Assembly (NCBI RefSeq): GCF_019355935.1
Contig: NZ_CP079925.1
Span: 310,001-374,000, forward strand
Origin: Comamonas sp. Y33R10-2
GTDB lineage: Bacteria; Pseudomonadota; Gammaproteobacteria; Burkholderiales; Burkholderiaceae_C
Length of the DNA: 64,000 bases
Reading direction: 5' to 3'
This document shows positions 18,209 through 26,372 of this stretch, piece by piece (within the stretch, counting starts at the first letter, position 1; the number at the start of each line of letters is the position of its first letter). Below the pieces are notes generated by a model. The model did not search any database, had not been told where the DNA came from, and worked only from the letters and a program-made list of their open reading frames with translations. The position numbers were made by a program, and so were the translations under genes.

Positions 18209-19681
18209 TTAACTTTTAGGAGCGAAGTCCAGCGTCACAGCAAGCCCTGGCTGCAGCTTGTGCACCGACATGCTGCCGCCGTGCAAATGCATGATGCGGG
18301 CGACGATGGACAGGCCAAGCCCTGTACCGCTGCGCTCGCCATTGGGTCTGGGGGTAGTGAAGAAGCGCTCGCCCAAGCGGCCAAGCATGGCGTCGGGCAC
18401 GCCCGGGCCTTGATCGCTGATGGTGATGCGCTGCGGGCCCAACTCAAACGCAATGACCCGGTCTTGCGGCGAAAAATCCAGCGCATTTTGCAGCAAGTTG
18501 CTGATGGCGAGGGTGACCAGCCCCGCCTCCCAAGGGCCGCGGCTGTCTGCGCCTTTGAGCTGCAATTGAATGCGGCGTTGCAAAGCGCTGTAGTGCAAAG
18601 CATTGATGGCTTGCTGCGCGCATTCCATCAGGCTGCAGCTATGGGTTTTGTCGAGTTGCTGGCGCTGCTCAAGGCGGCTCAGTTGCAGCAGCTGGTCAAT
18701 CAGGTTTTGCAGGCGCAGGCTTTGGTCAACGACTTGCTTGGCAAACATGGCGCGGTCTTGCGCTGGCAAGTCTTCTTGAAGTAGCTCACCCGCGCCGCGT
18801 ATGGCGGCGACCGGGCTTTTGAGTTCATGGGTCAGGGCGCGCACATAGCCTTCGATGTAGTCGCGCCCTTCAAGGCGTTTGCGCATGGTGTCCATGGCTT
18901 GAGCCAGTTCGCCCAGTTCGCCAGGCATGTTAGGTACGGCCACAGGCTCGGGCAACTGAGCTGGGTGGCTCGATTCATTGAGGGTGGGAGCCTGCACTTG
19001 CTGCGCATAGTTGCGCAGGCGGCGCACATGCATCACAAACCACCATGTCACGGCGCAGCCCACGCCGGCAGACAGCAGCACAAACAGCAGGCCGCCGCGC
19101 AGAATTTTTTGCTCGGCGCTATCCACAATTTTCTGTACAGAGCTGGAGGGTTTGGACGCTGTCAGTACACCGCTAATTTTCCCGCCCACGATGATGGGTG
19201 CGGAGACATACATCACGCTGCTGGACTCGTCTTCTTTGGCCGCCCTTGTGGTGCGCGCCCCGTATTCGCCGCGCAGCGTCAGATAGACATCGCGCCAGCG
19301 TGAGTAGTCTGCGCCTTGGTCTTTGCCTTGAGAGTCAAAAAGCACCATGCCTTTGGTGTCGGTCACGGTGATGCGCATGTCTAGTGTGGTTTTGCGTGCG
19401 TCCCATATCCAGGCTTGAATCGGCTTTTGTGTGTAGTTCGCTAATTGCGTGGCGAAGAAGCCGGCTTGTTCTGGCTTGTCTGGTTGAAATTGGCCTTTAC
19501 TCATGCTCGCCATATCAGCACTGGCCAGCGCTGCCAGCGCATAGGCAGTTTCAACCAGCGTGTCTTCTGTCACCTTGCGCACGCTGGGCTTGATCTCCAC
19601 CATAAAGACGCGCAGCACAAAAAATGCGGCTAGCCCGTTGATGAGGAAGAAGGCAAAGAACAGGCGCAGGCCTAGGTGCAT
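18209..19681 (-). CDS. creC: Sensor histidine kinase CreC
   Basis: Membrane kinase of 490 residues. First membrane helix at about 4-24, periplasmic sensor to about 185 (ITVTDTKGMVLFDSQG is typical for CreC), second helix about 195-212, HAMP-like linker, then the phosphoacceptor box ALTHELKSPVAAIRG, and the ATPase domain with NLLQNALDF, DQGPGVP and GTGLGLSI. It starts 5 bases after creB. It should phosphorylate CreB; the signal is linked to growth conditions and cell-wall stress in other species. Confidence 0.94.
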   Translation of the reverse strand: MHLGLRLFFAFFLINGLAAFFVLRVFMVEIKPSVRKVTEDTLVETAYALAALASADMASMSKGQFQPDKPEQAGFFATQLANYTQKPIQAWIWDARKTTLDMRITVTDTKGMVLFDSQGKDQGADYSRWRDVYLTLRGEYGARTTRAAKEDESSSVMYVSAPIIVGGKISGVLTASKPSSSVQKIVDSAEQKILRGGLLFVLLSAGVGCAVTWWFVMHVRRLRNYAQQVQAPTLNESSHPAQLPEPVAVPNMPGELGELAQAMDTMRKRLEGRDYIEGYVRALTHELKSPVAAIRGAGELLQEDLPAQDRAMFAKQVVDQSLRLQNLIDQLLQLSRLEQRQQLDKTHSCSLMECAQQAINALHYSALQRRIQLQLKGADSRGPWEAGLVTLAISNLLQNALDFSPQDRVIAFELGPQRITISDQGPGVPDAMLGRLGERFFTTPRPNGERSGTGLGLSIVARIMHLHGGSMSVHKLQPGLAVTLDFAPKS

Positions 19682-19686
19682 CTGGC

Positions 19687-20403
19687 TTATCCGGGTTGGT
19701 TCAGGCTATAGCCTTGGCCGCGATGGGTGATGATGATTTCGTGATCTGGCAGGCGCTCGCGCAGCTTGGCGCGCAGAGTCTTAATGTGGGTGTCTACCGT
19801 GCGGTCGGTGCTTTCGCTGCCTAACCCCCAGATTTGCTCCAGCAGTGCATCCCGACTGAGGATGCGGCCCGTGCTTTGCAGCAAACTTTGCAGCAGTTGA
19901 TATTCTCGGCGCGTTAAATCCAGTGCTTGTGCGTTGATCAAAATTCGCTGGCCTTGCTCATCTATTTGAAGTGCTTGTCTAGATGTTGTATGGGCTTGCG
20001 GCTGAAAATGCCTTGATCGGCGCAGCAGTGCGCGGGTGCGAGCGAGTAGCTCGCGCGGGCTAAAGGGCTTGCTCAGGTAGTCATCTGCGCCCAACTCAAG
20101 CCCCAGCACTTTATCCATCTCTTCGCCTCTGGCGCTGAGAACCAGTATGGGCGCGATGGCGCCTGCAGATCGCAGCTCTCGGCACCAATCCAGACCATTG
20201 CCATCGGGCAGGCCCACATCCATGAGCAAGGCATCAAAATTGATGGATGCCCATTGCTGGCGCGCATCGGCAATCAGCAGGCAGTGGGTGACGGCAATGC
20301 CTTCACGCTCTAGCGAGTAGCAGATGGTGCGCGCAATGGCGGGGTCATCTTCCAAAAGCAGCACGCGAGGATTTGAAGGCTGGGTGCTGAACATAGGACT
20401 CAA
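19687..20403 (-). CDS. creB: Response regulator CreB
   Basis: OmpR-family regulator of 238 residues: receiver domain with acidic pocket (LEDD), phosphorylation site in LLMDVGLPDG and Lys in YLSKPFSPRELLAR, then a winged-helix DNA-binding domain (about 140-235, LTRREYQLLQSL and GRILSRDALLEQIWG). It binds repeated TTCAC half sites in known systems, and such a site lies in front of creD here. The gene starts directly at the end of rapZ, so it probably shares a transcript with upstream genes. Confidence 0.94.
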   Translation of the reverse strand: MSPMFSTQPSNPRVLLLEDDPAIARTICYSLEREGIAVTHCLLIADARQQWASINFDALLMDVGLPDGNGLDWCRELRSAGAIAPILVLSARGEEMDKVLGLELGADDYLSKPFSPRELLARTRALLRRSRHFQPQAHTTSRQALQIDEQGQRILINAQALDLTRREYQLLQSLLQSTGRILSRDALLEQIWGLGSESTDRTVDTHIKTLRAKLRERLPDHEIIITHRGQGYSLNQPG

Positions 20404-21327
20404 TTAGTGCGGCGTGGGCGCAGAATCAGCGGTCAAAAACTGCTGCGACACTTGCAGAAATTTCCCGCGAAAATCTAGTGAGCGGTGGCGGCGCACTGTG
20501 GGCCAAGTTTTCTCAAAATGCTTGGCCAGAGCTTCCACCAAAAAGACCGAACGGTGCTGACCGCCCGTGCAACCAATCCCGACGGTGACATAGCTGCGGT
20601 GGTCTTTGGCCATCATTGGCAACCAACGCTCCAAAAACTGCTGAATATCTTGCTGCATCTGCTGAACCTCGGGGAGGTCGCGCAGGTAGTCCGCCACAGG
20701 CTGATCCATTCCGGTGAGGGGGCGCAAATCCTTTTCATAGTGCGGGTTGGGTAACATGCGCACATCAAAAACATAGTCCGAGTCTGCGGGCATGTTGTGC
20801 TTGAAGCCAAAGGACTGAAACATCAGAGTCATCTGCCCCTCAGGCGCTTCAATGACTTGCTTGATATAACTTTGCAGCTGGGCCGATTTGAGGTCGCTGG
20901 TGTCAATGACGATGGAACGCTCACGCAGGGGGTCCAGCAGTTCGCGCTCTTTTTCGATGTCCTGCTCTAGTGCTTGGCGTTCTGTGGCGATGGAGCCAGG
21001 AGAGAGTGGGTGGCGCCTGCGCGTTTCTGAAAAGCGGCGCACCAGCGTGCTGTTGCCTGCATCCAGAAAAATCATGCGCGGTATGAGGCCCTGCTTTTCA
21101 AGGCGCACCAGTTGCTCGGGCAATTGCGGCAGGCCTTGAGCGCTGCGCGCATCCATGGCGATGGCCACTTTTTCATCTTTGTGTGCGAGTTTGAGCTCCA
21201 CAAAGGCTTGGAGCAACTCTGGCGGCAGATTGTCTACGCAGTAAAAGCCTGCGTCTTCCAATGCATGTAGCGCAATAGATTTGCCCGACCCGGACATGCC
21301 ACTGATCAGAACAATCTCCATAGACAT
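20404..21327 (-). CDS. rapZ: RNase adapter protein RapZ
   Basis: Nucleotide-binding protein of 307 residues; Walker A is GMSGSGKS at 10-17. The C-terminal half carries the conserved [18 protein letters not shown]. In E. coli RapZ guides RNase E to a small RNA that controls glucosamine-6-phosphate synthase; here the role may differ. [10 protein letters not shown] gives two possible starts, M1 and M3. In many proteobacteria rapZ lies with PTS and hpr kinase genes; here it lies between recN and creB. The last 15 residues are poorly conserved. Confidence 0.93.
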   Translation of the reverse strand: MSMEIVLISGMSGSGKSIALHALEDAGFYCVDNLPPELLQAFVELKLAHKDEKVAIAMDARSAQGLPQLPEQLVRLEKQGLIPRMIFLDAGNSTLVRRFSETRRRHPLSPGSIATERQALEQDIEKERELLDPLRERSIVIDTSDLKSAQLQSYIKQVIEAPEGQMTLMFQSFGFKHNMPADSDYVFDVRMLPNPHYEKDLRPLTGMDQPVADYLRDLPEVQQMQQDIQQFLERWLPMMAKDHRSYVTVGIGCTGGQHRSVFLVEALAKHFEKTWPTVRRHRSLDFRGKFLQVSQQFLTADSAPTPH

Positions 21328-21331
21328 GATT

Positions 21332-23092
21332 TCACTCTCCTCTGATTTTGCTGGTGTTCTTGCGCGTGGTGGCGGGCTTGTTTGTTGTGTTTTTGGTGTT
21401 TGATGCGGGCGATTTTTTGTCGCCCAATAGCTCGCTTACCGACAATCTTGCCATGGTTAGCATTTCGCGGGCATGGGCCATTGTGGCTTCAGACAAATGT
21501 TCGCCTCCCAGCATGCGAGCCATTTCCACCTCGCGCTCGTCACCACTCAGCGGGTCTACGCTGCTAATAGTGGTGTTGGATTTGGGCCATTTGGTCACGC
21601 GGTAATGCTGATCGGCATATGCCGCCACCTGCGGTAAATGGGTCACGGCCAGTACTTGGCGCGAATGGCCGAGCGATCGCATGAGGCGGCCGACCGTCTC
21701 TGCGACAGCGCCGCCCACGCCTGAATCTACCTCGTCAAAAATCAGCGTACCGGCTTGGCCCAACTCGCTGGTAGTTACGGCAATCGCAAGCGATATACGG
21801 GACAACTCACCGCCTGATGCGACCTTGGCAATAGGCTTGGGCGTAGCGCCTGTGTGCCCGGCGACGAGGAAGGTGACGTTGTCGGTGCCTGCGGGCGCTG
21901 CTGATTGAGCTTGCTCTAGTTGCACCTCAAAGCGCCCGCCCTTCATGCCCAGCGTTTGCATGGACTGGGTAATGGCGCGGGACAGGCGCGGTGCGGCCAA
22001 CGCGCGCTGCTGGGAGACCTGGCGCGCCTCGGCTTGATACAAGTGATGCGCAGCTTGCTCGGCACTGCGTAGGCCATCGACATCGACAGCGGCATCGAGC
22101 TGGCGCAGCTCCTGCTTCCAGCCATCAAGCAAGGCGGGCAGCTCTTCGGGCGTGCGTTTGTAGCGGCGTGCCAATTGAAGCCATAGAGAAAGGCGTTCGT
22201 CCAAATTTGCCAATTGCTCCGGATCTAAATCAGCGCGACGTAGATAGACTTGAAGTGAGTGCCTTGCATCGTGCAACTGGGCTACGCAGGAGCCGAGCAC
22301 GTCGGCAATGTTCTGAAACTCAGGCTCCAGTTGCTCTTGATCTTGTAGCAGGTGGTAGGCTTTGCTTAAAGGGCTGGCGGCACCTGCATCATCATCCTCT
22401 AACAGTTGCAAGCTGGTTTGGGCGCAGTCCATCAAAGTCTGGGCGTGCGACAAGCGGGTGTGCTGGGCGTTGAGTTCATCCCACTCGTCAGCGCGCGGCG
22501 AGAGCTTATCTATCTCTGAAATTTGCCATTGCAGGCGTTCGCGTTCGCGCTGCAAATTGTCTTGCGCAGACAGGGCTTGCTCCAAAGCCTGATTAGTTTG
22601 GCGCCAGTCTTGCCACAGAATTTTGAGCTTGGCTGTGTCAATACTGCCGTAAGTGTCCAGCATGGCACGGGCCGAGTCGGGGCGGGTCAGGCTTTGCCAA
22701 GCATGCTGGCCGTGAATATCGATGAGTTGATCGCCCAGGTGGCGCAGCTGTGTAGCGGTGGCCGGGGAGCCATTAATCCATGCGCGGCTGCGGCCTTGGC
22801 TGTCGATCACACGGCGCAGCAGCAGATCAGTCTCTTGTGCAAAACCCGCTTCTTCAAGCCAAGGCAGTAGGCTGGGCGGGCAATCAAATTCAGCACAAAT
22901 ATCGGCTTGGTTGCAGCCTTCACGCACTACTTGCGCGTCAGCACGGGCGCCTAACACCAGTTGCAAGGCATCCAGCATGATGGATTTTCCGGCACCTGTT
23001 TCGCCGGTAAGTACCGTAAACCCGGCTTGCCAGTCCAAATCGAGAGACTGAACAATCACAAAATCTTGCAGGGCAATGCGCTTCAAAGCCAT
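21332..23092 (-). CDS. recN: DNA repair protein RecN
   Basis: SMC-like ATPase of 586 residues used in double-strand break repair. Walker [11 protein letters not shown] is at 28-37, a long coiled-coil middle runs about 150-380, and the C-terminal head has [15 protein letters not shown] and Walker [14 protein letters not shown]. The C-terminal 30 residues are Lys/Thr/Asn-rich and variable. It follows nadK by 2 bases, so it is probably in the same transcript; I see no LexA box directly upstream of nadK. Confidence 0.95.
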   Translation of the reverse strand: MALKRIALQDFVIVQSLDLDWQAGFTVLTGETGAGKSIMLDALQLVLGARADAQVVREGCNQADICAEFDCPPSLLPWLEEAGFAQETDLLLRRVIDSQGRSRAWINGSPATATQLRHLGDQLIDIHGQHAWQSLTRPDSARAMLDTYGSIDTAKLKILWQDWRQTNQALEQALSAQDNLQRERERLQWQISEIDKLSPRADEWDELNAQHTRLSHAQTLMDCAQTSLQLLEDDDAGAASPLSKAYHLLQDQEQLEPEFQNIADVLGSCVAQLHDARHSLQVYLRRADLDPEQLANLDERLSLWLQLARRYKRTPEELPALLDGWKQELRQLDAAVDVDGLRSAEQAAHHLYQAEARQVSQQRALAAPRLSRAITQSMQTLGMKGGRFEVQLEQAQSAAPAGTDNVTFLVAGHTGATPKPIAKVASGGELSRISLAIAVTTSELGQAGTLIFDEVDSGVGGAVAETVGRLMRSLGHSRQVLAVTHLPQVAAYADQHYRVTKWPKSNTTISSVDPLSGDEREVEMARMLGGEHLSEATMAHAREMLTMARLSVSELLGDKKSPASNTKNTTNKPATTRKNTSKIRGE

Positions 23093-23094
23093 GA

Positions 23095-23994
23095 TCAGGA
23101 ACCCCCTTCGTTCCAGCCCAGTTTTTTGCGAAGGGTGGAGTAGTAATTCCAGCCCTTGGGGTGCAGAAAATGCACGCTGTGGTCGGCGCGGTTCACCAAA
23201 ATTCGGTCGCCGTGCTGTAGAGATGCGAGCGACTGCATGTCAAAGTTTGCGCTAACCTCGCCTCGGCCGCCGACCACTTCGATCATGACTTCTTGTGTAT
23301 CGGACAAAACAATCGGACGGTTAGAGAGGTTGTGTGGTGCTATTGGAGCCATCACCCAAGCAGGAATGGATGGATGCAGCATGGGGCCGCCGGCAGACAG
23401 CGCATAAGCAGTAGAGCCGGTGGGCGTGGCCACAATCAGACCATCGGCGCGCTGGTTGGAGACGAAATGCCCGCCCACTTCAACGCGCAACTCAACCATG
23501 CCAGAGGTGGAGCCACGGTTGACCACCACATCATTCATCGCCTGTGCCTCAAACACACATTGGCCATCGCGCATAACGCGCGCCTGCATCAGGGGGCGCG
23601 CATCTTCCTCATACTCGCCGTGAAGAATGGGCGTGATGGAGGCTTCAAAATCATCGAGTGCGATATCGGTCACAAAGCCAAGGCGGCCCTGATTAATGCC
23701 CACCAGCGGGGTGCCGTAGCGAGCTAGATGTCGGCAAACGCCGAGCATGGTGCCGTCGCCGCCCACGACTAAACCAAGGTCGCAATGCTTGCCTAGGCCG
23801 TCTACGTCCATACTTGGGTAGTCAGACAGACCTGCGTAAATAGCAGACTGCGTATCCAGAATCACCTCACAGCCTAGGCTGCGCACATAAGACGCAATAC
23901 GCAAAAGTGCCTCGCTAGCAGCGTCGGATGGGGCGCCGGCGCTGGGTGTGTGGTACTTGCCAATCAAGGCAATATGGCGGAACGTGGATGTCAT
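23095..23994 (-). CDS. nadK: NAD kinase
   Basis: Makes NADP from NAD and ATP. It has 299 residues. Motifs: GGDGTML with the catalytic Asp near residue 80, NDVVVNRG near 160, and [15 protein letters not shown] near 190, which binds the nucleotide. First gene of the minus-strand run into recN, divergent from hrcA with 29 bases between starts. A nadK-recN pair beside hrcA is a common beta-proteobacterial arrangement. Confidence 0.96.
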   Translation of the reverse strand: MTSTFRHIALIGKYHTPSAGAPSDAASEALLRIASYVRSLGCEVILDTQSAIYAGLSDYPSMDVDGLGKHCDLGLVVGGDGTMLGVCRHLARYGTPLVGINQGRLGFVTDIALDDFEASITPILHGEYEEDARPLMQARVMRDGQCVFEAQAMNDVVVNRGSTSGMVELRVEVGGHFVSNQRADGLIVATPTGSTAYALSAGGPMLHPSIPAWVMAPIAPHNLSNRPIVLSDTQEVMIEVVGGRGEVSANFDMQSLASLQHGDRILVNRADHSVHFLHPKGWNYYSTLRKKLGWNEGGS

Positions 23995-24023
23995 TTGGGA
24001 AATTACATCATTAAAATGAAATC

Positions 24024-25031
24024 ATGCTCGACGAACGTGCCAAGTTATTGCTGAAAGCGCTGATTGAGCGTTACATCGCTGATGGTCAACCAGTTGGCTC
24101 GCGCACTCTTTCGCGTGCATCCGGGCTTGAATTGTCGCCTGCCACCATCCGCAATGTAATGTCCGATTTGGAGGAGATGGGGCTAATTATTAGCCCGCAT
24201 ACCTCCGCAGGTCGCGTGCCAACCGCCAGAGGGTACCGACTCTTTGTCGACACCATGCTGACGGTTGACCGCTCCAACCTCATCACGCCGGGGCTGATCC
24301 ATGAGCAGCCGCAAAAAGTGATTGCGAACGCAGCCAATCTGCTGTCGAATCTCTCTCAGTTTGTGGGCGTGGTGATGGTGCCGCGGCGCAGCTCCGTCTT
24401 CAAACACATTGAATTTGTACGCCTGTCGCAGCGCCGCTTTCTGGTCATCATCGTCTCGCCCGAAGGCGATGTGCAGAACCGCGTGATCTTTACCGACGTG
24501 GATTACGAGTCTTCGCAATTGATCGAAGCTTCGAACTTTCTCAATCGCCATTACGCGGGCTTGACCATGGAAGAGGTCAGAGCCAAGCTGCAAACCGAAG
24601 TCGAACAATTGCAGGGCGAGGTTGCGAGTCTCATGCAAGCGGCGGTGAATGTGGGCTCTGAAGTGATGAGTCACCACGATCGCGAAGACGTGGTGATTGC
24701 AGGTGAGCGCAATTTACTATCTGTCAGTGATTTCTCTGGCGATATGGGCAACCTTCGCCGGGCGTTTGATTTGTTTGAGCAAAAAACGCAAATCCTGAGG
24801 CTGCTAGATTTCTCCAATCAGGCCGATGGCGTGCGAATTTATATCGGTGGCGAAAGCCAGACTGTGCCCTTTGAGGATCTATCCGTGGTGAGCGCTCCCT
24901 ACGAACTGGACGGCAAGGTCGTAGGCACCCTAGGGGTGATCGGGCCCACGCGCATGCATTACGACAAGATGATCCAGATTGTCGACATCACTTCCAAATT
25001 GGTGAGTAATGCCCTGAGTCACAAGCGTTAG
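24024..25031 (+). CDS. hrcA: Heat-shock repressor HrcA
   Basis: Represses chaperone operons by binding CIRCE elements. It has 335 residues: N-terminal winged helix (about 1-80, [20 protein letters not shown] and [17 protein letters not shown]), then a GAF-like dimerisation domain with [19 protein letters not shown] as hallmark. No CIRCE site is visible in the short divergent space to nadK, so it is not obviously self-regulated. The tRNA gene follows 54 bases later. Confidence 0.96.
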   Translation: MLDERAKLLLKALIERYIADGQPVGSRTLSRASGLELSPATIRNVMSDLEEMGLIISPHTSAGRVPTARGYRLFVDTMLTVDRSNLITPGLIHEQPQKVIANAANLLSNLSQFVGVVMVPRRSSVFKHIEFVRLSQRRFLVIIVSPEGDVQNRVIFTDVDYESSQLIEASNFLNRHYAGLTMEEVRAKLQTEVEQLQGEVASLMQAAVNVGSEVMSHHDREDVVIAGERNLLSVSDFSGDMGNLRRAFDLFEQKTQILRLLDFSNQADGVRIYIGGESQTVPFEDLSVVSAPYELDGKVVGTLGVIGPTRMHYDKMIQIVDITSKLVSNALSHKR

Positions 25032-25085
25032 GCCCTACAATGGCAGAGTTTTTCTGGTGGCAGCTACAGCTGTTGTCAGTGTGTT

Positions 25086-25162
25086 GGGGCGTTAGCTCAG
25101 TTGGTTAGAGCAGAGGACTCATAATCCTTTGGTCCACGGTTCAAGTCCGTGACGCCCTACCA
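25086..25162 (+). tRNA. tRNA with CAT anticodon, probably tRNA-Ile2
   Basis: A 77-nt cloverleaf. The acceptor GGGGCGT pairs with ACGCCCT (first pair G-T), the anticodon loop CTCATAA gives CAT, the T arm has GGTTCAAGTCC, and CCA is encoded. The anticodon stem and variable region (ATCCTTTGGTC) resemble the Ile2 tRNA whose C34 is changed to lysidine to read AUA; elongator tRNA-Met is the alternative. The 3' part from 25115 is the integration site of the element to the right. Confidence 0.93.
25115..25162 (+). repeat. Left attachment site (48-bp direct repeat)
   Basis: The 3' part of the intact tRNA, from the anticodon stem (GGACTCATAATCC) to CCA. It is identical over 48 bases to 31107-31154; the flanks diverge immediately outside. 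Confidence 0.92.
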
Positions 25163-25174
25163 ATACACATAAAG

Positions 25175-25207
25175 AAAGCCTGCTATCTAAAAAGTAGCAG
25201 GCTTTTT
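25175..25207 (+). terminator. Terminator of the tRNA gene, carried by the element
   Basis: AAAGCCTGCTA at 25175-25185 pairs with TAGCAGGCTTT at 25195-25205, followed by T residues. Almost the same hairpin follows the right attachment site. Confidence 0.88.
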
Positions 25208-25222
25208 GTTTTTTTGGTCTTT

Positions 25223-25240
25223 GGAGACTTTTTAGAGACT
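25223..25240. promoter_or_regulatory. Candidate recombinase arm sites, left end
   Basis: GGAGACT (25223-25229) and AGAGACT (25234-25240) are direct repeats one helical turn apart. The same pair in swapped order lies just upstream of the recombinase gene at 30972-30989. Matching short direct repeats near both ends of the element are what arm-type integrase sites look like; this is inference. The remaining space to 25512 holds only the CAGTGG repeat and no gene I can support. Confidence 0.45.
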
Positions 25241-25440
25241 TTGGCAAACCAGGGGCGGAGTGCGACGGCACGGGATGCGTAGCGCATTTTGTTAAATTTC
25301 ACATACCAAAATCTAAAATATCAGGCTAGGTGAAGCCCGGGGTCTTAGCCCCCCGTGGTTCGTAAATTTAGCTAAGGGGCCCCCGCTTAATGTGGAGTGT
25401 GCTGGCGGTAGGCGCTGCACCAGCAAGGCAGCGCCAGCAG

Positions 25441-25473
25441 CAGTGGCAGTGGCAGTGGCAGTGGCAGTGGCAG
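25441..25473. repeat. Hexanucleotide tandem repeat CAGTGG x5
   Basis: Five perfect CAGTGG copies followed by CAG, ending 39 bases before the ATG of the zinc-ribbon membrane protein. Copy number may vary by slippage and could change promoter or leader spacing. Confidence 0.8.
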
Positions 25474-25512
25474 GATGTACGATACCTGTCGTAACAACTG
25501 CGAGAACGCACC

Positions 25513-26025
25513 ATGCAACAAGGTGAGAACACCATCCCGAGTAACGTTGGGGTATGCAGAAACTGTGAGGAAATTGGCGACGTGCGAACACAGGACTCGG
25601 GGAATGCTTATATCGAACTAGCCTTGTGGCTTTGCTTCCTAGTCCCGGGAATCATCTATTCAGCGTGGCGTCGTCGAAATAAAGTCCAGCTGTGCGGCGC
25701 TTGCGGTTCTAAAAATCTGGTCGCTGCACGAACGGCCGCAGGTCGAAAAATCATTGGAGAGCATATGCCCGCCTTCACCATTGGGCGCAATGCTGTAGCA
25801 CAGCCGACCCCGGGCGAAAAGCCATCGAAGAGATTGGCCGCCTTGGTATTGGTTTTGGGTGTCGGCTTTACCCTGCTAGGCACTAGGTTTTGGGGTGGGG
25901 GGCTCTTCGGCGTGGTGGGATTGCTTGCCATCTTTTGTGGCATTGCTATGTTCTTCGTTAAACCAAAACCGGCGGCGCCAGTGGACGAGGCCGAACTGAT
26001 TTCTCTAGGAAAATTAGACGAGTAG
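25513..26025 (+). CDS. Zinc-ribbon membrane protein of the element
   Basis: A 170-residue protein not assigned to a known family with certainty. A CRNC pair (residues 15-18), a hydrophobic segment (about 33-50, ALWLCFLVPGIIYSAW) and a CGAC pair (about 62-65) give the order CxxC-membrane-CxxC, resembling LITAF-like zinc ribbons that dip into membranes. Two further membrane helices (about 107-125 and 127-148) follow. It is the only plus-strand gene of the element, next to the left attachment site, where cargo genes often sit. Function is open; superinfection control or defence is speculation. Confidence 0.6.
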   Translation: MQQGENTIPSNVGVCRNCEEIGDVRTQDSGNAYIELALWLCFLVPGIIYSAWRRRNKVQLCGACGSKNLVAARTAAGRKIIGEHMPAFTIGRNAVAQPTPGEKPSKRLAALVLVLGVGFTLLGTRFWGGGLFGVVGLLAIFCGIAMFFVKPKPAAPVDEAELISLGKLDE

Positions 26026-26163
26026 CGCCTTGAATTCCTCCAAGCATCTTTTGGAATTTTTTATCTTGCAAGGCTACTGGGTCAACATGTCCGATGCTGC
26101 TGGCGCTGGATATCGGCATTGCGGTGGTGGCTGGCGTTATTGAGTTGCGACAGCAGTTCGTGA

Positions 26164-26372
26164 AGTCCTAGAAGTCCGTGGTTTTCTCTCTCTACTTCCA
26201 TACCTCCCCTACCCTCTAATTCAGTATTTTTTAGCAATTGGAAGAAAACCCAACAATTGAAAAAAGAAAGGTGAAAAGAGATGAGTGGAAAATCTCGGAC
26301 TTCTAGGACTACACGGACTGCTGGCTAGGTATTTAGAAAATTTGATGGTGGGAATCGCGGACTTCACGGACT
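26164..26372. repeat. GGACT-box array beside the primase gene (candidate origin)
   Basis: Seven GGACT boxes, each exactly 9 bases from its neighbour within a group: two at 26164-26177 in inverted orientation, three at 26297-26319 and two at 26359-26372. The first and second groups form a perfect 15-base inverted repeat (CGGACTTCTAGGACT) around an A/T-rich, purine-rich stretch (26216-26285). The third group lies inside the last codons of the primase-helicase gene. Periodic boxes, inverted arms and an A/T-rich core next to a replication gene resemble an iteron origin. The rest of the gap 26026-26332 has no gene I can support. Confidence 0.6.

Noticed and set aside
24001..24023. CIRCE element controlling hrcA
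   Set aside because: No TTAGCACTC-N9-GAGTGCTAA-like inverted repeat is visible in the short divergent region.
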